Part shown: positions 9,110-19,183 of the stretch, piece by piece
Layout: the number at the start of each line of letters is the position of its first letter
Numbering within the stretch: position 1 is the stretch's first letter
Notes under the pieces: model-generated
What the model was told of the DNA's origin: nothing
Database searches by the model: none
What the model saw: only the letters and a program-made list of their open reading frames with translations
Position numbers and translations under genes: made by a program
NCBI RefSeq assembly: GCF_024756235.1
Contig: NZ_JANUGY010000006.1
Location: 248,001 to 312,000, forward strand
Length of the DNA: 64,000 bases
Direction: 5' to 3'
From: Massilia kyonggiensis
GTDB taxonomy: Bacteria > Pseudomonadota > Gammaproteobacteria > Burkholderiales > Burkholderiaceae_D

Positions 9110-9140
9110 CGAGCCCCGTCCGCTCCGCCAGAATTTAGAA
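9110..9140 (+). repeat. duplicated 3' end of tRNA-Asp (remnant)
   Basis: 31 bases identical to 8961-8991, covering the end of the T loop, the acceptor strand, the CCA and ten bases downstream. A near-identical terminator follows. The rest of the tRNA is absent: upstream the match stops abruptly within the T loop. It is either the remains of a second tRNA-Asp gene or an integration-type attachment scar. Confidence 0.85.
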
Positions 9141-9143
9141 GAA

Positions 9144-9169
9144 GGGTCCGATTCGTCGGACCCTTTTTT
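9144..9169 (+). terminator. second copy of the tRNA-Asp terminator
   Basis: Stem GGGTCCGA / TCGGACCC with loop TTCG and six T. It repeats 8995-9018 with only the loop changed, and ends two bases before the stop of the convergent TraB/GumN gene. Confidence 0.85.
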
Positions 9170-9170
9170 G

Positions 9171-10055
9171 TTAATAGATCCGCTCGATCGTTACTCCGCT
9201 TTGTTCAAGTAAAGCCGGCACACTCCCCGTCCCCAGCAAGTGCAGCACGCCGATCGCGGCCACCGTTCGGTCTTCCGCACGCAGCAATTGCAGCAGACGG
9301 TCGGCCAGGCCGACGTTTCTCTCCTTGAGCAGGACCTGCGTCACGAAGCGGCCGGATACGCTCCTGTCCGTCTCGCATCTCTCCGCCATCCGGTCGAGCG
9401 CCTGCCGGTCTGCGATACTCCAGGCCCGCACGACTTCGCGGGCTTCCGTGCGCTGGGCGCCGGATTCGATCGTGTCCATCATCTCTTCCAGGAAGCGCCA
9501 GCGGTCCGGCATCGGCAGGCGGTCGAGCAGCGCCAGTTGCCCGCCCAGCGATTCCAGCGCCAGCACCCGGACGTGGCGCCGGCGCGCCTGGCGCGCGAGC
9601 CAGGCATCGCTCGACAGGTCGGCCCGGTACCCCTGGCGCGTGTATTCGGCCAATGTCAGCATCGTCGCCAGCAGTACCGGTTTGAAGCCCAGCATGAACG
9701 AGGCGTCGAGACCGCCCTGCTGCAACAGCCTGTCGAGACGTCGCTTCTGCAGGGGCGGCAGGCTGTCGTAGGCGGGATTGCCTGGCGCCAGCATGCCGTA
9801 CGCGCGCAGCGCTTCCTGCAGGTCGGCACGCGGCTGGTCGGGATCGATTTCGAGCGCCAGCGTCGACGCCTCGGCCAGCGCGCCCGTAAGGCGGTCTTCG
9901 AGTGGATAGAAGTCCGGCAGGCCGACGTGCAAGGTGCCGAACAGATGCATCACGTGGCCATCCAGCGTAAGCCGGAACAGGGCACCGCGATCGGTCCCGT
10001 GGGCCATTGGCGCGGCCAGCAGCCACACCAGAATCAGGAGGAAGAAGCGGCGCAT
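9171..10055 (-). CDS. TraB/GumN family protein
   Basis: 294 residues from the third possible ATG (10055), chosen because GAGG lies six bases upstream; starts at 10061 and 10076 are also open. A signal peptide is evident (MRRFFLLILVWLLAAPMAHG), so the mature protein is exported. The TraB/GumN fold shows HLFGTLHVGLPDFYPL near the N terminus, LALEIDPDQP, an internal DLSSDAWLARQA region, and RNVGLADRLLQLL plus AAIGVLHLLG at the end. The conserved GTLH and GxLH histidines suggest a metalloprotease-like site, but the activity is not established. It is divergent from the HAD gene. Confidence 0.9.
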   Translation of the reverse strand: MRRFFLLILVWLLAAPMAHGTDRGALFRLTLDGHVMHLFGTLHVGLPDFYPLEDRLTGALAEASTLALEIDPDQPRADLQEALRAYGMLAPGNPAYDSLPPLQKRRLDRLLQQGGLDASFMLGFKPVLLATMLTLAEYTRQGYRADLSSDAWLARQARRRHVRVLALESLGGQLALLDRLPMPDRWRFLEEMMDTIESGAQRTEAREVVRAWSIADRQALDRMAERCETDRSVSGRFVTQVLLKERNVGLADRLLQLLRAEDRTVAAIGVLHLLGTGSVPALLEQSGVTIERIY

Positions 10056-10190
10056 ACGCATCCTCGCGGAAGTCATCCTTGACCCATTCTGGATCGCCCC
10101 GACAGGCCGGCATGCGATCTGGATCAGAGAAGGAAACGCGCTGCGTCATGCCGATATAATCTGGGTTCCCTTGTCCGTTCCGTTCCCAAA

Positions 10191-10937
10191 GTGTCCAAGC
10201 ACCCCTCGCCCGTCTGGCTGTTCGACCTCGACAACACGCTGCACGACGCATCGCACGCGATCTTTCCGGCGATCAGCGCCAACATGAACACGTACATCGC
10301 GCGCGTGCTCGGCGACGGCGTCACGCCCGCGAGCCGGGAAGCCGTCGATGCGGCCCGCGTCGGCTACTGGAAGCGCTACGGCGCGACGCTGCTGGGCATG
10401 ATCCGCCACCACCGCGTCGACGCGGCCGACTTCCTGCGCCAGACGCACGACATCGGCGCGCTGCACGATCTGGTGCGCTACGAGCGCGGCCTGGAACGCC
10501 TGCTGCGCCGCCTGCCCGGACGCAAGATCCTTCTCACGAACGCGCCGACCGCGTATTCGACGGGCGTCGTGCGCCACATCGGGCTGCAGCGCCAGTTCGC
10601 CCACCACGTCTCGATCGAGGACATGCACGTGCACCGCCAGCTGCGCCCCAAGCCGTCGAAGCTGATGCTGCGCCGCCTGCTGCGGCGCCATCGCGTGGCG
10701 GCCGGGCGCTGCATCCTCGTCGAGGACACGCTCATGAACCTCAAGCGCGCCAAGCAGCTCGGCCTGCGCACGGCGTGGGTCACGCAATACCTGCGCTACA
10801 GCGATCCGATCGGCAAAGCCCCGTTGCCGAAGATGGTCAAACGCCCCGGTTACGTCGATGTCAAAGTAAAATCCGTGCTCAAGCTGCCCGCGCATTTGCG
10901 CCGGCTCGCACCTCGATACATCACGGAGAACCTCTAA
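10191..10937 (+). CDS. HAD-family pyrimidine 5'-nucleotidase-like hydrolase
   Basis: 248 residues starting at GTG (MSKHPSPVWLFDLDNTLHDA). HAD motif I is FDLDNT with nucleophile Asp, motif II is LLTNAP, and motif III/IV are the Lys in RPKPSK and VEDTLMNL. This matches the pyrimidine 5'-nucleotidase (SDT1/YjjG-like) branch, which dephosphorylates UMP/CMP or damaged nucleotides. It is followed after 4 bases by slmA and then pabB, forming one rightward operon. The C-terminal ~40 residues are a basic extension. Confidence 0.9.
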   Translation: MSKHPSPVWLFDLDNTLHDASHAIFPAISANMNTYIARVLGDGVTPASREAVDAARVGYWKRYGATLLGMIRHHRVDAADFLRQTHDIGALHDLVRYERGLERLLRRLPGRKILLTNAPTAYSTGVVRHIGLQRQFAHHVSIEDMHVHRQLRPKPSKLMLRRLLRRHRVAAGRCILVEDTLMNLKRAKQLGLRTAWVTQYLRYSDPIGKAPLPKMVKRPGYVDVKVKSVLKLPAHLRRLAPRYITENL

Positions 10938-10941
10938 CAAC

Positions 10942-11520
10942 ATGGCAAGCACCAAGCCGGGCCAACGCAAACAGCAGATCCTCCAGGCCCTGGCGGCCAT
11001 GCTCGAACACCCGAAGGGCGAGAAGATCACGACGGCGGCGCTGGCCGCCAGGCTGTCGGTGTCGGAAGCGGCCCTGTACCGCCACTTCGCCAGCAAGGCG
11101 CAGATGTTCGAGGGCCTGATCGAATTCATCGAGGGCACCGTGTTCACCCTGTTCAACCAGGTCGCGGAACGCGAGGACAACGGCCTCGCGCAGGCGCATG
11201 CGATGCTGCAGATCCTGCTGTCGTTCGCCGCCAACAATCCGGGCATGACGCGCGTGCTGATCGGCGACGCCCTCGTCGGCGAAGACGACCGCCTGATCCT
11301 GCGCATGAACCAGTTCTACGACAAGGTCGAGCTGGCGTTCAAGCAGGCGCTGCGCGTGGCCACCACGCAGGGCCACGGCCGCGAGGAAGACGTGGCCGCG
11401 CGCGCCGGGATGCTCGTCGCGTACGTGACGGGACGCTGGCACCGCTACGCCAAGAGCGGTTTCAAGCAGCATCCCACCGAGAACAGCCCGCTGCAGCTGG
11501 CCCTCCTCCTCGCCGCCTGA
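10942..11520 (+). CDS. slmA: nucleoid occlusion factor SlmA
   Basis: 192 residues. SlmA binds specific chromosomal sites and blocks FtsZ ring assembly over the nucleoid. The N-terminal TetR-type helix-turn-helix is at residues ~30-60 (ITTAALAARLSVSEAALYRHFASKAQMFEGLIEFIE), followed by the dimerisation and FtsZ-binding domain (LLSFAANNPGMTRVLIGDALVGEDDRL). The length matches the family. It sits four bases after the HAD gene and eight bases before pabB. Confidence 0.95.
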   Translation: MASTKPGQRKQQILQALAAMLEHPKGEKITTAALAARLSVSEAALYRHFASKAQMFEGLIEFIEGTVFTLFNQVAEREDNGLAQAHAMLQILLSFAANNPGMTRVLIGDALVGEDDRLILRMNQFYDKVELAFKQALRVATTQGHGREEDVAARAGMLVAYVTGRWHRYAKSGFKQHPTENSPLQLALLLAA

Positions 11521-11528
11521 CCGTCGCC

Positions 11529-13373
11529 ATGGATGCCACCGTGTTCGCCCTGCTCGACGATGCGAGCCCCGAAGGCCATGCACAGGCGCGCTCGCGCCTG
11601 TACGAGGGCTATGCGGGCATGCTGGCATGCCCGCACGTGGAAGACTGGCCGCGTCTTCTGGACGGCCTGCAGGACGCCCTCGCGCGCGGCCTGCACGCCG
11701 TGCCGGTGCTGACGTATGAGCTGGGCGAGCAGCTGCTCGGCATCGTGCCGCCGCGCGAGCTGCACGCGCCGCTGGCCCAGGTGCTGCTGTTCGAGCGCTA
11801 CACGATGCTGGAAGCGGACCAGGTCGACGCGTGGCTGACCACGCGCGAGCCGGACACGCCGGCCGGCATCGGCGCCATGCGCGCCAACGTCGACGAGGCC
11901 ACGTTCGCGCACGCGATCGACCGCATCCGCGACTACATCGCGGCCGGCGACACGTACCAGGTCAATTACACCTACCGTCTCCGCTTCGACGCCTTCGGCG
12001 ACATCCGGCAGCTGTACGCGCGCCTGCGCGCACGCCAGCCGGTGCCTTACGGCGCCCTCCTTGGCCTGCCGGATGGACGCGCGGTGCTGTCGCTGTCGCC
12101 CGAGCTCTTCGTGCGCCACGACGCGGGCCGCCTGCTGGCGCGTCCGATGAAGGGCACGGCGCCCGCGGACCTGCACGACGATGTCGTGAACGCCGTGCGC
12201 GCGCAGCACCTGGCCGCCGATCCGAAGAACCGCGCCGAGAACCTCATGATCGTCGACCTGCTGCGCAACGACCTGGGACGCATCGCGCGCACGGGCAGCG
12301 TGGGCGTGCCGGCGCTGTTCGAAGTGAAGCGCTACAGCAGCGTGCTTCAAATGACGTCCACCGTGCAGGCCCAGCTCGCGCCGGGCACGTCGTTGCAGGA
12401 CATCTTCGCGGCCCTGTATCCCTGCGGCTCGATCACGGGCGCGCCCAAGCGCCGCACGATGGAAATCATCCGCGAACTGGAACCGGCCGCGCGCGGCATC
12501 TACACGGGCGCGATCGGCTGGATCGATCCGCCGGCGGGCAGCGGGTTCGGGACGCTGCAGCATGCGCGCTTCGGCGATTTCTGCCTGTCGGTCCCGATCC
12601 GCACGCTGACCTTGCAGCCGGAACAGAACGGCGTGCGGCACGGCGAACTGGGCGTGGGTGCGGGCATCGTCTACGACAGCGACGCGGGCGCCGAGTATGC
12701 CGAATGCCGGCTCAAGGCGAGCTTCCTCACGGGCCTGCCGAACGCCTTCGAGATTTTTGAGACCATCTACGCCACGCGCGCGGACGGATGCCGGCACCTG
12801 GAGCGCCACCTCGCGCGCCTGGGCGCGTCCGCCGCGTATTTCGGCCATCCGTTCAAGCCGGACTTGGCGCGCAACGCCGCGCTGGAGGCCTGCGCCGCAT
12901 TGCCGGACGATAGGCCGCACCGCGTACGGCTCGCGCTGCGTCCCGACGGCGAGATCGTCGTGCAGACGGGCGTGCTGGCGCCGGTGCAGGAACCGGTCGC
13001 CCTGCTGCTGGCGGACGCGCCCACGCACGCGCACGACGTCTTCCTGCGTCACAAGACGAGCATCCGCAGCCGCTACGACGCCGCCTGGCGCGCGGCGGAA
13101 AGCGTGGGCGCCTTCGACACGCTGTTCTTCAACGAACGGGGCGAACTGACGGAGGGCGGCCGCAGCAACGTATTCGTAAAAATCGGCGGCCACTGGTACA
13201 CGCCGCCGCTGTCGTCCGGCGTGCTGCCCGGCGTGATGCGCGGCGTGCTGCTGGACGATCCGGCCTGGGGCGCGATCGAATGCCCGCTCACGCGCGAAAG
13301 CCTCGCGCGGGCGCAGGAGATCGTCGTCTGCAACGCGCTGCGCGGACCGTTGCGCGCGGTATTGCGCAAATAA
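11529..13373 (+). CDS. pabB: aminodeoxychorismate synthase component I fused to 4-amino-4-deoxychorismate lyase
   Basis: 614 residues. Residues ~1-380 are a chorismate-utilising PabB domain with NYTYRLRF, RPMKGTAP (PabB-type active-site Lys), the AENLMIVDLLRNDLGRIA metal-binding segment and GSITGAPKRRTMEIIRELE. Residues ~385-614 are a class IV aminotransferase fold like PabC (FEIFETIYATRADG, RHKTSIRSRYDAAW, NERGELTEGGRSNVF). The fusion should convert chorismate plus ammonia to p-aminobenzoate for folate in one polypeptide; the glutaminase PabA must come from elsewhere. It lies 8 bases after slmA in the same operon. Confidence 0.95.
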   Translation: MDATVFALLDDASPEGHAQARSRLYEGYAGMLACPHVEDWPRLLDGLQDALARGLHAVPVLTYELGEQLLGIVPPRELHAPLAQVLLFERYTMLEADQVDAWLTTREPDTPAGIGAMRANVDEATFAHAIDRIRDYIAAGDTYQVNYTYRLRFDAFGDIRQLYARLRARQPVPYGALLGLPDGRAVLSLSPELFVRHDAGRLLARPMKGTAPADLHDDVVNAVRAQHLAADPKNRAENLMIVDLLRNDLGRIARTGSVGVPALFEVKRYSSVLQMTSTVQAQLAPGTSLQDIFAALYPCGSITGAPKRRTMEIIRELEPAARGIYTGAIGWIDPPAGSGFGTLQHARFGDFCLSVPIRTLTLQPEQNGVRHGELGVGAGIVYDSDAGAEYAECRLKASFLTGLPNAFEIFETIYATRADGCRHLERHLARLGASAAYFGHPFKPDLARNAALEACAALPDDRPHRVRLALRPDGEIVVQTGVLAPVQEPVALLLADAPTHAHDVFLRHKTSIRSRYDAAWRAAESVGAFDTLFFNERGELTEGGRSNVFVKIGGHWYTPPLSSGVLPGVMRGVLLDDPAWGAIECPLTRESLARAQEIVVCNALRGPLRAVLRK

Positions 13374-13396
13374 AAAGGGCCGGCGCAAGGCCGGCC
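13372..13396 (-). terminator. terminator of the ompW-like gene
   Basis: A 7-bp GC stem (GGCCGGC / GCCGGCC, 13378-13396) with a run of five T on the minus strand. A second hairpin (CCGGCC / GGCCGG, 13401-13418) follows and may serve pabB on the plus strand. Confidence 0.75.
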
Positions 13397-13453
13397 AAAA
13401 CCGGCCTGTTACGGCCGGCACGCTTTTGGAGGAAGCGGGGTTCGTTACGCGGG

Positions 13454-14071
13454 TCAGAACCGGTAGCCGATGCCGACGCCCAGCAGCACCGGGTCGATCT
13501 TCACGCGGCTCGCGCGTGCACCGTTGATGTCGACGTCGCTGCGGATCTGCACCTTCTTCACATCGAGATTGACCGACCATTTGCTGTCGATGCGGAAGTC
13601 GACGCCGGCCTGCAGCGCCGCGCCGATGCTGTCGTGCTCGAGGCGTCCGGCGCCGCTCAGGATGTCGACCTTGGAAATCAGGGTGTAATTGATGCCGGCG
13701 CCGATGTACGGGTCGATCTGCGCGCCCGGCAGGAAGTGGTATTGCACCAGCAGGGTCGGCGGCACGTGCTTGAAGCTGCCGATGCGCTTGCCGTCCAGCG
13801 TGACGTCATGCTTTTGCGGCACCGTGAGCACCAGTTCCGCGGCCCAGTTGGGGGTAAAGAAATACGAGATGTCGACTTCAGGGATCCACTTGTCGCTGAC
13901 GTGCAGGCGGTCGCTCGCGCCGGTACCGCCTACGGGATCGGACTTGTCGGCCGGATCGATGTGCACCGCCCGCACGCGCACCAGCCACGGCGATTCCTGC
14001 GCCAGTGCGGGCACGGCAGTCCCGACGAGACCCAGGGCGGCGAACACCAGTTTCAGCATCGACTTCTTCAT
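13454..14071 (-). CDS. OmpW family outer membrane protein
   Basis: 205 residues with a clear signal peptide (MKKSMLKLVFAALGLVGTAVPALAQ). The mature part has alternating beta-strand character and ends in an aromatic residue (LGVGIGYRF), as required for outer-membrane barrel insertion. It shows OmpW family features: SPWLVRVRAVHIDPADKSD, the VPEVD-like WIPEVDISYFFTPNWAAEL, PPTLLVQYHF and YIGAGINYTL. OmpW is an eight-stranded barrel with a hydrophobic channel for small molecules. The upstream FNR-type site suggests induction when oxygen is low. Confidence 0.93.
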   Translation of the reverse strand: MKKSMLKLVFAALGLVGTAVPALAQESPWLVRVRAVHIDPADKSDPVGGTGASDRLHVSDKWIPEVDISYFFTPNWAAELVLTVPQKHDVTLDGKRIGSFKHVPPTLLVQYHFLPGAQIDPYIGAGINYTLISKVDILSGAGRLEHDSIGAALQAGVDFRIDSKWSVNLDVKKVQIRSDVDINGARASRVKIDPVLLGVGIGYRF

Positions 14072-14110
14072 GGTGAGACCTTTCTTCGTGTTGTTGTTCG
14101 ACGAAGATCA

Positions 14111-14151
14111 GTCTATTGAGCCACCTCAACAAAATCGTTGATGTGCATCAA
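14111..14151 (-). promoter_or_regulatory. FNR/ANR-type site and class II promoter for the ompW-like gene
   Basis: TTGATGTGCATCAA at 14138-14151 matches the FNR consensus TTGAT-N4-ATCAA perfectly. On the minus strand a -10-like TAGACT lies at 14111-14116. This would put the transcription start near 14104 and the site centre at about -41, the class II activator position. The OmpW start codon follows at 14071. Confidence 0.7.
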
Positions 14152-14208
14152 AATGACCATGAAGCCATGCGGGTTATTACGATAAACCTGTCACTGGTCA
14201 AGAAAAGC

Positions 14209-14805
14209 TCAGCCCTTCAGCGCCTGCTCGATCTTGCCGACGAGGGTCGGATCTTCCGGCGTTACCTTGCTCGGGAAGTAGTCGATGACTTTACCGTTCC
14301 GGTCGATCAGGTATTTGTTGAAATTCCACTTGGGCTGGTTGCCCGTCGCCTTGATCAACTCCGAATACAGCGGATTGGCTTTATCTCCGGAGACGACCGT
14401 GCTGGTAAACATCGGGAACTTCACGCCATACGTGTTGTAGCAGAGGTCGGCGATCTTCTTCGCGTCCGCGTCTTCCTGCTTGAAATCGTTCGACGGGAAG
14501 CCGAGCACGACGAGGCCGCGCGGCGCGTATTTCGCGTACAGCTTTTCCAGGCCCTCGTACTGCTTGGTGAAACCGCAGTAGCTGGCCGTGTTCACCACCA
14601 GCACGACCTTGCCGGCGTACTGGCAAAGGTCCTGCGGCGCTTCGTCCTGCAGGCGGTTGAAGGTGTGCTTCAGCACGGCCGGGCAGCTGGCCGGGTGGGC
14701 CGCGGGCTGGGCGGCCGGCGTCTGCGCCAGCGCGGGTGCCGCCGTCATCGTGGAGAACGTCGCGGCGGCGCCGAGGGAAAGCAGCAAAGCGGTGGACTTG
14801 AACAT
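14209..14805 (-). CDS. glutathione peroxidase family protein, exported
   Basis: 198 residues from MFKSTALLLSLG; an upstream in-frame ATG adds 11 residues but breaks the signal peptide. The N-terminal ~28 residues are a secretion signal followed by a low-complexity Ala/Pro stretch. The peroxidase fold shows NTASYCGFTKQYEGLE with the peroxidatic Cys (not selenocysteine), GFPSNDFKQE with the conserved Asn/Asp region, and WNFNKYLIDRNG with the catalytic Trp and Asn. It should reduce hydroperoxides in the periplasm, probably using thioredoxin-like donors. The gene is monocistronic and followed by about 140 bp before ompW. Confidence 0.92.
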   Translation of the reverse strand: MFKSTALLLSLGAAATFSTMTAAPALAQTPAAQPAAHPASCPAVLKHTFNRLQDEAPQDLCQYAGKVVLVVNTASYCGFTKQYEGLEKLYAKYAPRGLVVLGFPSNDFKQEDADAKKIADLCYNTYGVKFPMFTSTVVSGDKANPLYSELIKATGNQPKWNFNKYLIDRNGKVIDYFPSKVTPEDPTLVGKIEQALKG

Positions 14806-14862
14806 GGTTGGAAATCGCACGGGTTGGTGGATCTCCATTCTATGCCAATCTCACCCGTCGAC

Positions 14863-15699
14863 TCAGTTGTCTATCCTTACCTTGGCCATGTCCGCCTTCG
14901 GCTCAGGCCACTCGAGCTTCATGCCCTGCATCGTCTCCAGCATCAGGTGGGCGATGATCAGGTTGCGGTGCGTCTTCGAATCGGCCGGCACGACGTACCA
15001 TGGCGCGTGGTCGGCATCCGTCGCATTGATCGCGTCGGCGTAGGCGTTCTGGTAGACGTCCCATTTCTCCCGGGCGGTGAGATCGGCCGGGTCGAACTTC
15101 CAGTGCTTCTCCGGATCGTCCAGGCGCGCCTGCAGGCGCTCGCGCTGCTCATCCTTCGAGATGTGCAGGAAGACCTTCATGACCGTCGTCCCCGTCTCGG
15201 CCAGCATGCGTTCGAAGTCGCGGATCTGGGCGTAGCGGCGCTCGAGGTCCTTGCCGTCCAGCGTACCGAGGATGCGGGGCACGAGCACGTCCTCGTAATG
15301 GCTGCGGTTGAAGATCCCGATTTCTCCCTTGGCCGGCACGCGCGCGTGCACGCGCCAGAGGAAATCGTGGGCTTTTTCCTTTTCCGTCGGGGCCACGTAG
15401 CCGGTGGCGTGCAGGCCCATCGGATTGATCTGCGAGAACAGCGCGCGGACAGTCCCGTCCTTGCCGGACGTGTCCATGCCCTGCAGGATCAGCAGCAGTT
15501 TTTGATCCCGCGCCGCGTACAGCTTTTCCTGCAGCTTGGCCACTTCGGCCGTCAGCTCGGCAGTGAGCGCTCGCTCGCGCTCCTTGATCTCGCCATTCTT
15601 GAGCTTGCCCTTCCTGTCGTCGCGCAGCGGGGTGGCGCCGGCATCCTTGTCGCGCAATTCCAGGTGCTTGGGCGCGCGGAAGCGTTCCAGCATGCTCAT
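14863..15699 (-). CDS. ppk2: polyphosphate kinase 2 family protein
   Basis: 278 residues from the ATG at 15699. PPK2 enzymes transfer phosphate between polyphosphate and nucleoside mono- or diphosphates. The Walker A-like loop LLILQGMDTSGKDG is followed by TVRALFSQINP, then FLWRVHARVPAKGEIGIFNRSHYEDVLVPR (lid and Walker B region) and FLHISKDEQRERLQ. The start overlaps the stop of the CoA-binding gene (ATGA, 15696-15699), so the pair is coupled. Class (PPK2-I, II or III) cannot be decided from motifs alone. Confidence 0.93.
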   Translation of the reverse strand: MSMLERFRAPKHLELRDKDAGATPLRDDRKGKLKNGEIKERERALTAELTAEVAKLQEKLYAARDQKLLLILQGMDTSGKDGTVRALFSQINPMGLHATGYVAPTEKEKAHDFLWRVHARVPAKGEIGIFNRSHYEDVLVPRILGTLDGKDLERRYAQIRDFERMLAETGTTVMKVFLHISKDEQRERLQARLDDPEKHWKFDPADLTAREKWDVYQNAYADAINATDADHAPWYVVPADSKTHRNLIIAHLMLETMQGMKLEWPEPKADMAKVRIDN

Positions 15700-16127
15700 G
15701 CGGCCTGCTCTCCCAGTTTGCGGTGTTCGATCAGCATGCAGTGGTTCATGACCACGTCCAGGCCGGCGGCACGGGCCAGGTCGGCGGCGACCTGGTTCTC
15801 GATGCCGAGCTGCATCCACAGGCAGCTGGCGCGCACGTCGATGGCATCCTTGGCGATCGGCGGGATCTCTTCGGATTTGCGGAAGCAATCGACGATATCG
15901 ATGCGCGTGCCGGACGACGCCAGCGCATCGGCCGCTTCCTGCAAGGTGGCGTAGACGGTCTCGCCGAGGATTTCCTGGCCGGCATAGGCGGGATTGATGG
16001 GGATGATGCGGTAGCCCTGCTGCTGCAGGTAGGTAGCGACTTCCAGGCTGGCGCGTTCGGGCTTGTTCGAGAGCCCGACGACGGCCACGGTCCGGGCGGC
16101 GCGGAGGATTTGTTCGATGGTTCGCAT
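15696..16127 (-). CDS. CoA-binding domain protein (YccU-like)
   Basis: 143 residues forming a Rossmann-type CoA-binding domain: RTVAVVGLSNKPERASLEVATYLQQQGYRIIPINP followed by ETVYATLQEA, IDIVDCFRKSEEIPPI, and ASCLWMQLGIENQVAADLARAAGLDVVMNHCMLIEH. The final NxCxxxE(H) segment is family-typical. The function is unknown; relatives bind CoA at the succinyl-CoA-synthetase-like fold. It is the first gene of a two-gene operon with ppk2. Confidence 0.92.
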   Translation of the reverse strand: MRTIEQILRAARTVAVVGLSNKPERASLEVATYLQQQGYRIIPINPAYAGQEILGETVYATLQEAADALASSGTRIDIVDCFRKSEEIPPIAKDAIDVRASCLWMQLGIENQVAADLARAAGLDVVMNHCMLIEHRKLGEQAA

Positions 16128-16197
16128 GCTAGGCCTGAGTTTGTCTTGTCGTTGACACTAGCTTATCAGGTTTGCATCGCCCATCGGCGCAGGCTAC

Positions 16198-16269
16198 AAC
16201 CGGGGTCAGAGCCCGAATTTTGGCAACGGCCTGGAAGCTATTTCCAAAAACAGGGCTCTGACCCCGGTT
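16198..16269. repeat. REP/MITE-like inverted repeat
   Basis: 17-bp perfect inverted arms AACCGGGGTCAGAGCCC (16198-16214) and its complement (16253-16269) enclose a 38-base centre. The GGGGTCAGAGCCC core resembles repeats mobilised by REP-associated tyrosine transposases; no transposase is in the window. It lies between the CoA-binding gene and the ATP operon terminator. Confidence 0.75.
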
Positions 16270-16281
16270 CTTGGAAATAAA

Positions 16282-16304
16282 AAAGGCAGCCGGGGGCTGC
16301 CTTT
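16282..16304 (-). terminator. atp operon terminator
   Basis: A 9-bp stem AAAGGCAGC / GCTGCCTTT with loop CGGGG. On the minus strand it is followed by a T-rich run, and it lies 27 bases past the atpC stop. Confidence 0.9.
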
Positions 16305-16330
16305 CTTTTGAGCGCTCGAACAACCAGCGA

Positions 16331-16756
16331 TCAGCGTCCTTTATGACGCAGCTTGGCGATGGCCGCCAGCTGGGCGACCGCCGCCGCCAGTTCGGCTTGC
16401 GCCTTGGCGTAGTCGATCGCCGAGTCCTTGTTGACCATCAGCTCTTCGGCCTTGCGCTTGGCTTCCTGGGCTTTCGCTTCGTCCAGGTCGGCACCGCGGA
16501 TCGCGGTGTCGGCGAGGACGGTCACGCCTTTCGGCTGGACTTCCAGGATGCCGCCGGCAACGAACACGAACTCTTCGTCGCTGCGGCCCGCCACCTTGAT
16601 GCGCACGGCACCCGGGCGGATGCGCGTGATCAAGGGGGTGTGCATCGGGTAGATACCCAGCTCACCCGCTTCACCCGGCAACGCGACGAATTCCGCTTCG
16701 CCCGAAAAGATCTGCTCTTCGGCCGAGACGACGTCAACGTGAATGGTATTTGCCAT
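16331..16756 (-). CDS. atpC: F1Fo ATP synthase subunit epsilon
   Basis: 141 residues, the usual length. The N-terminal beta-sandwich ([49 protein letters not shown]) is followed by a C-terminal helical hairpin rich in Ala, Glu and Lys that regulates rotation. Part of the central stalk of F1 on the cytoplasmic face. Last gene of the atp operon, 25 bases after atpD. Confidence 0.97.
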   Translation of the reverse strand: MANTIHVDVVSAEEQIFSGEAEFVALPGEAGELGIYPMHTPLITRIRPGAVRIKVAGRSDEEFVFVAGGILEVQPKGVTVLADTAIRGADLDEAKAQEAKRKAEELMVNKDSAIDYAKAQAELAAAVAQLAAIAKLRHKGR

Positions 16757-16781
16757 AAGTGTCCTTTGAAGAGGCTAGCTC

Positions 16782-19119
<2,338 letters not shown>

Positions 19120-19183
19120 GAGCCCTTACTCCTTAAGTGGACGGGGATCGCTCCCCGTCCCGAGATCCATCAATAAGCCGGTC

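Noticed and set aside
11445..13580. A 711-codon open frame opposite pabB
   Set aside because: It is an antisense shadow with skewed composition and no ribosome site; pabB has all active-site motifs.
14116..15954. A 612-codon plus-strand open frame across gpx and ppk2
   Set aside because: It runs antisense to two genes with clear families and shows only the composition expected of a shadow.
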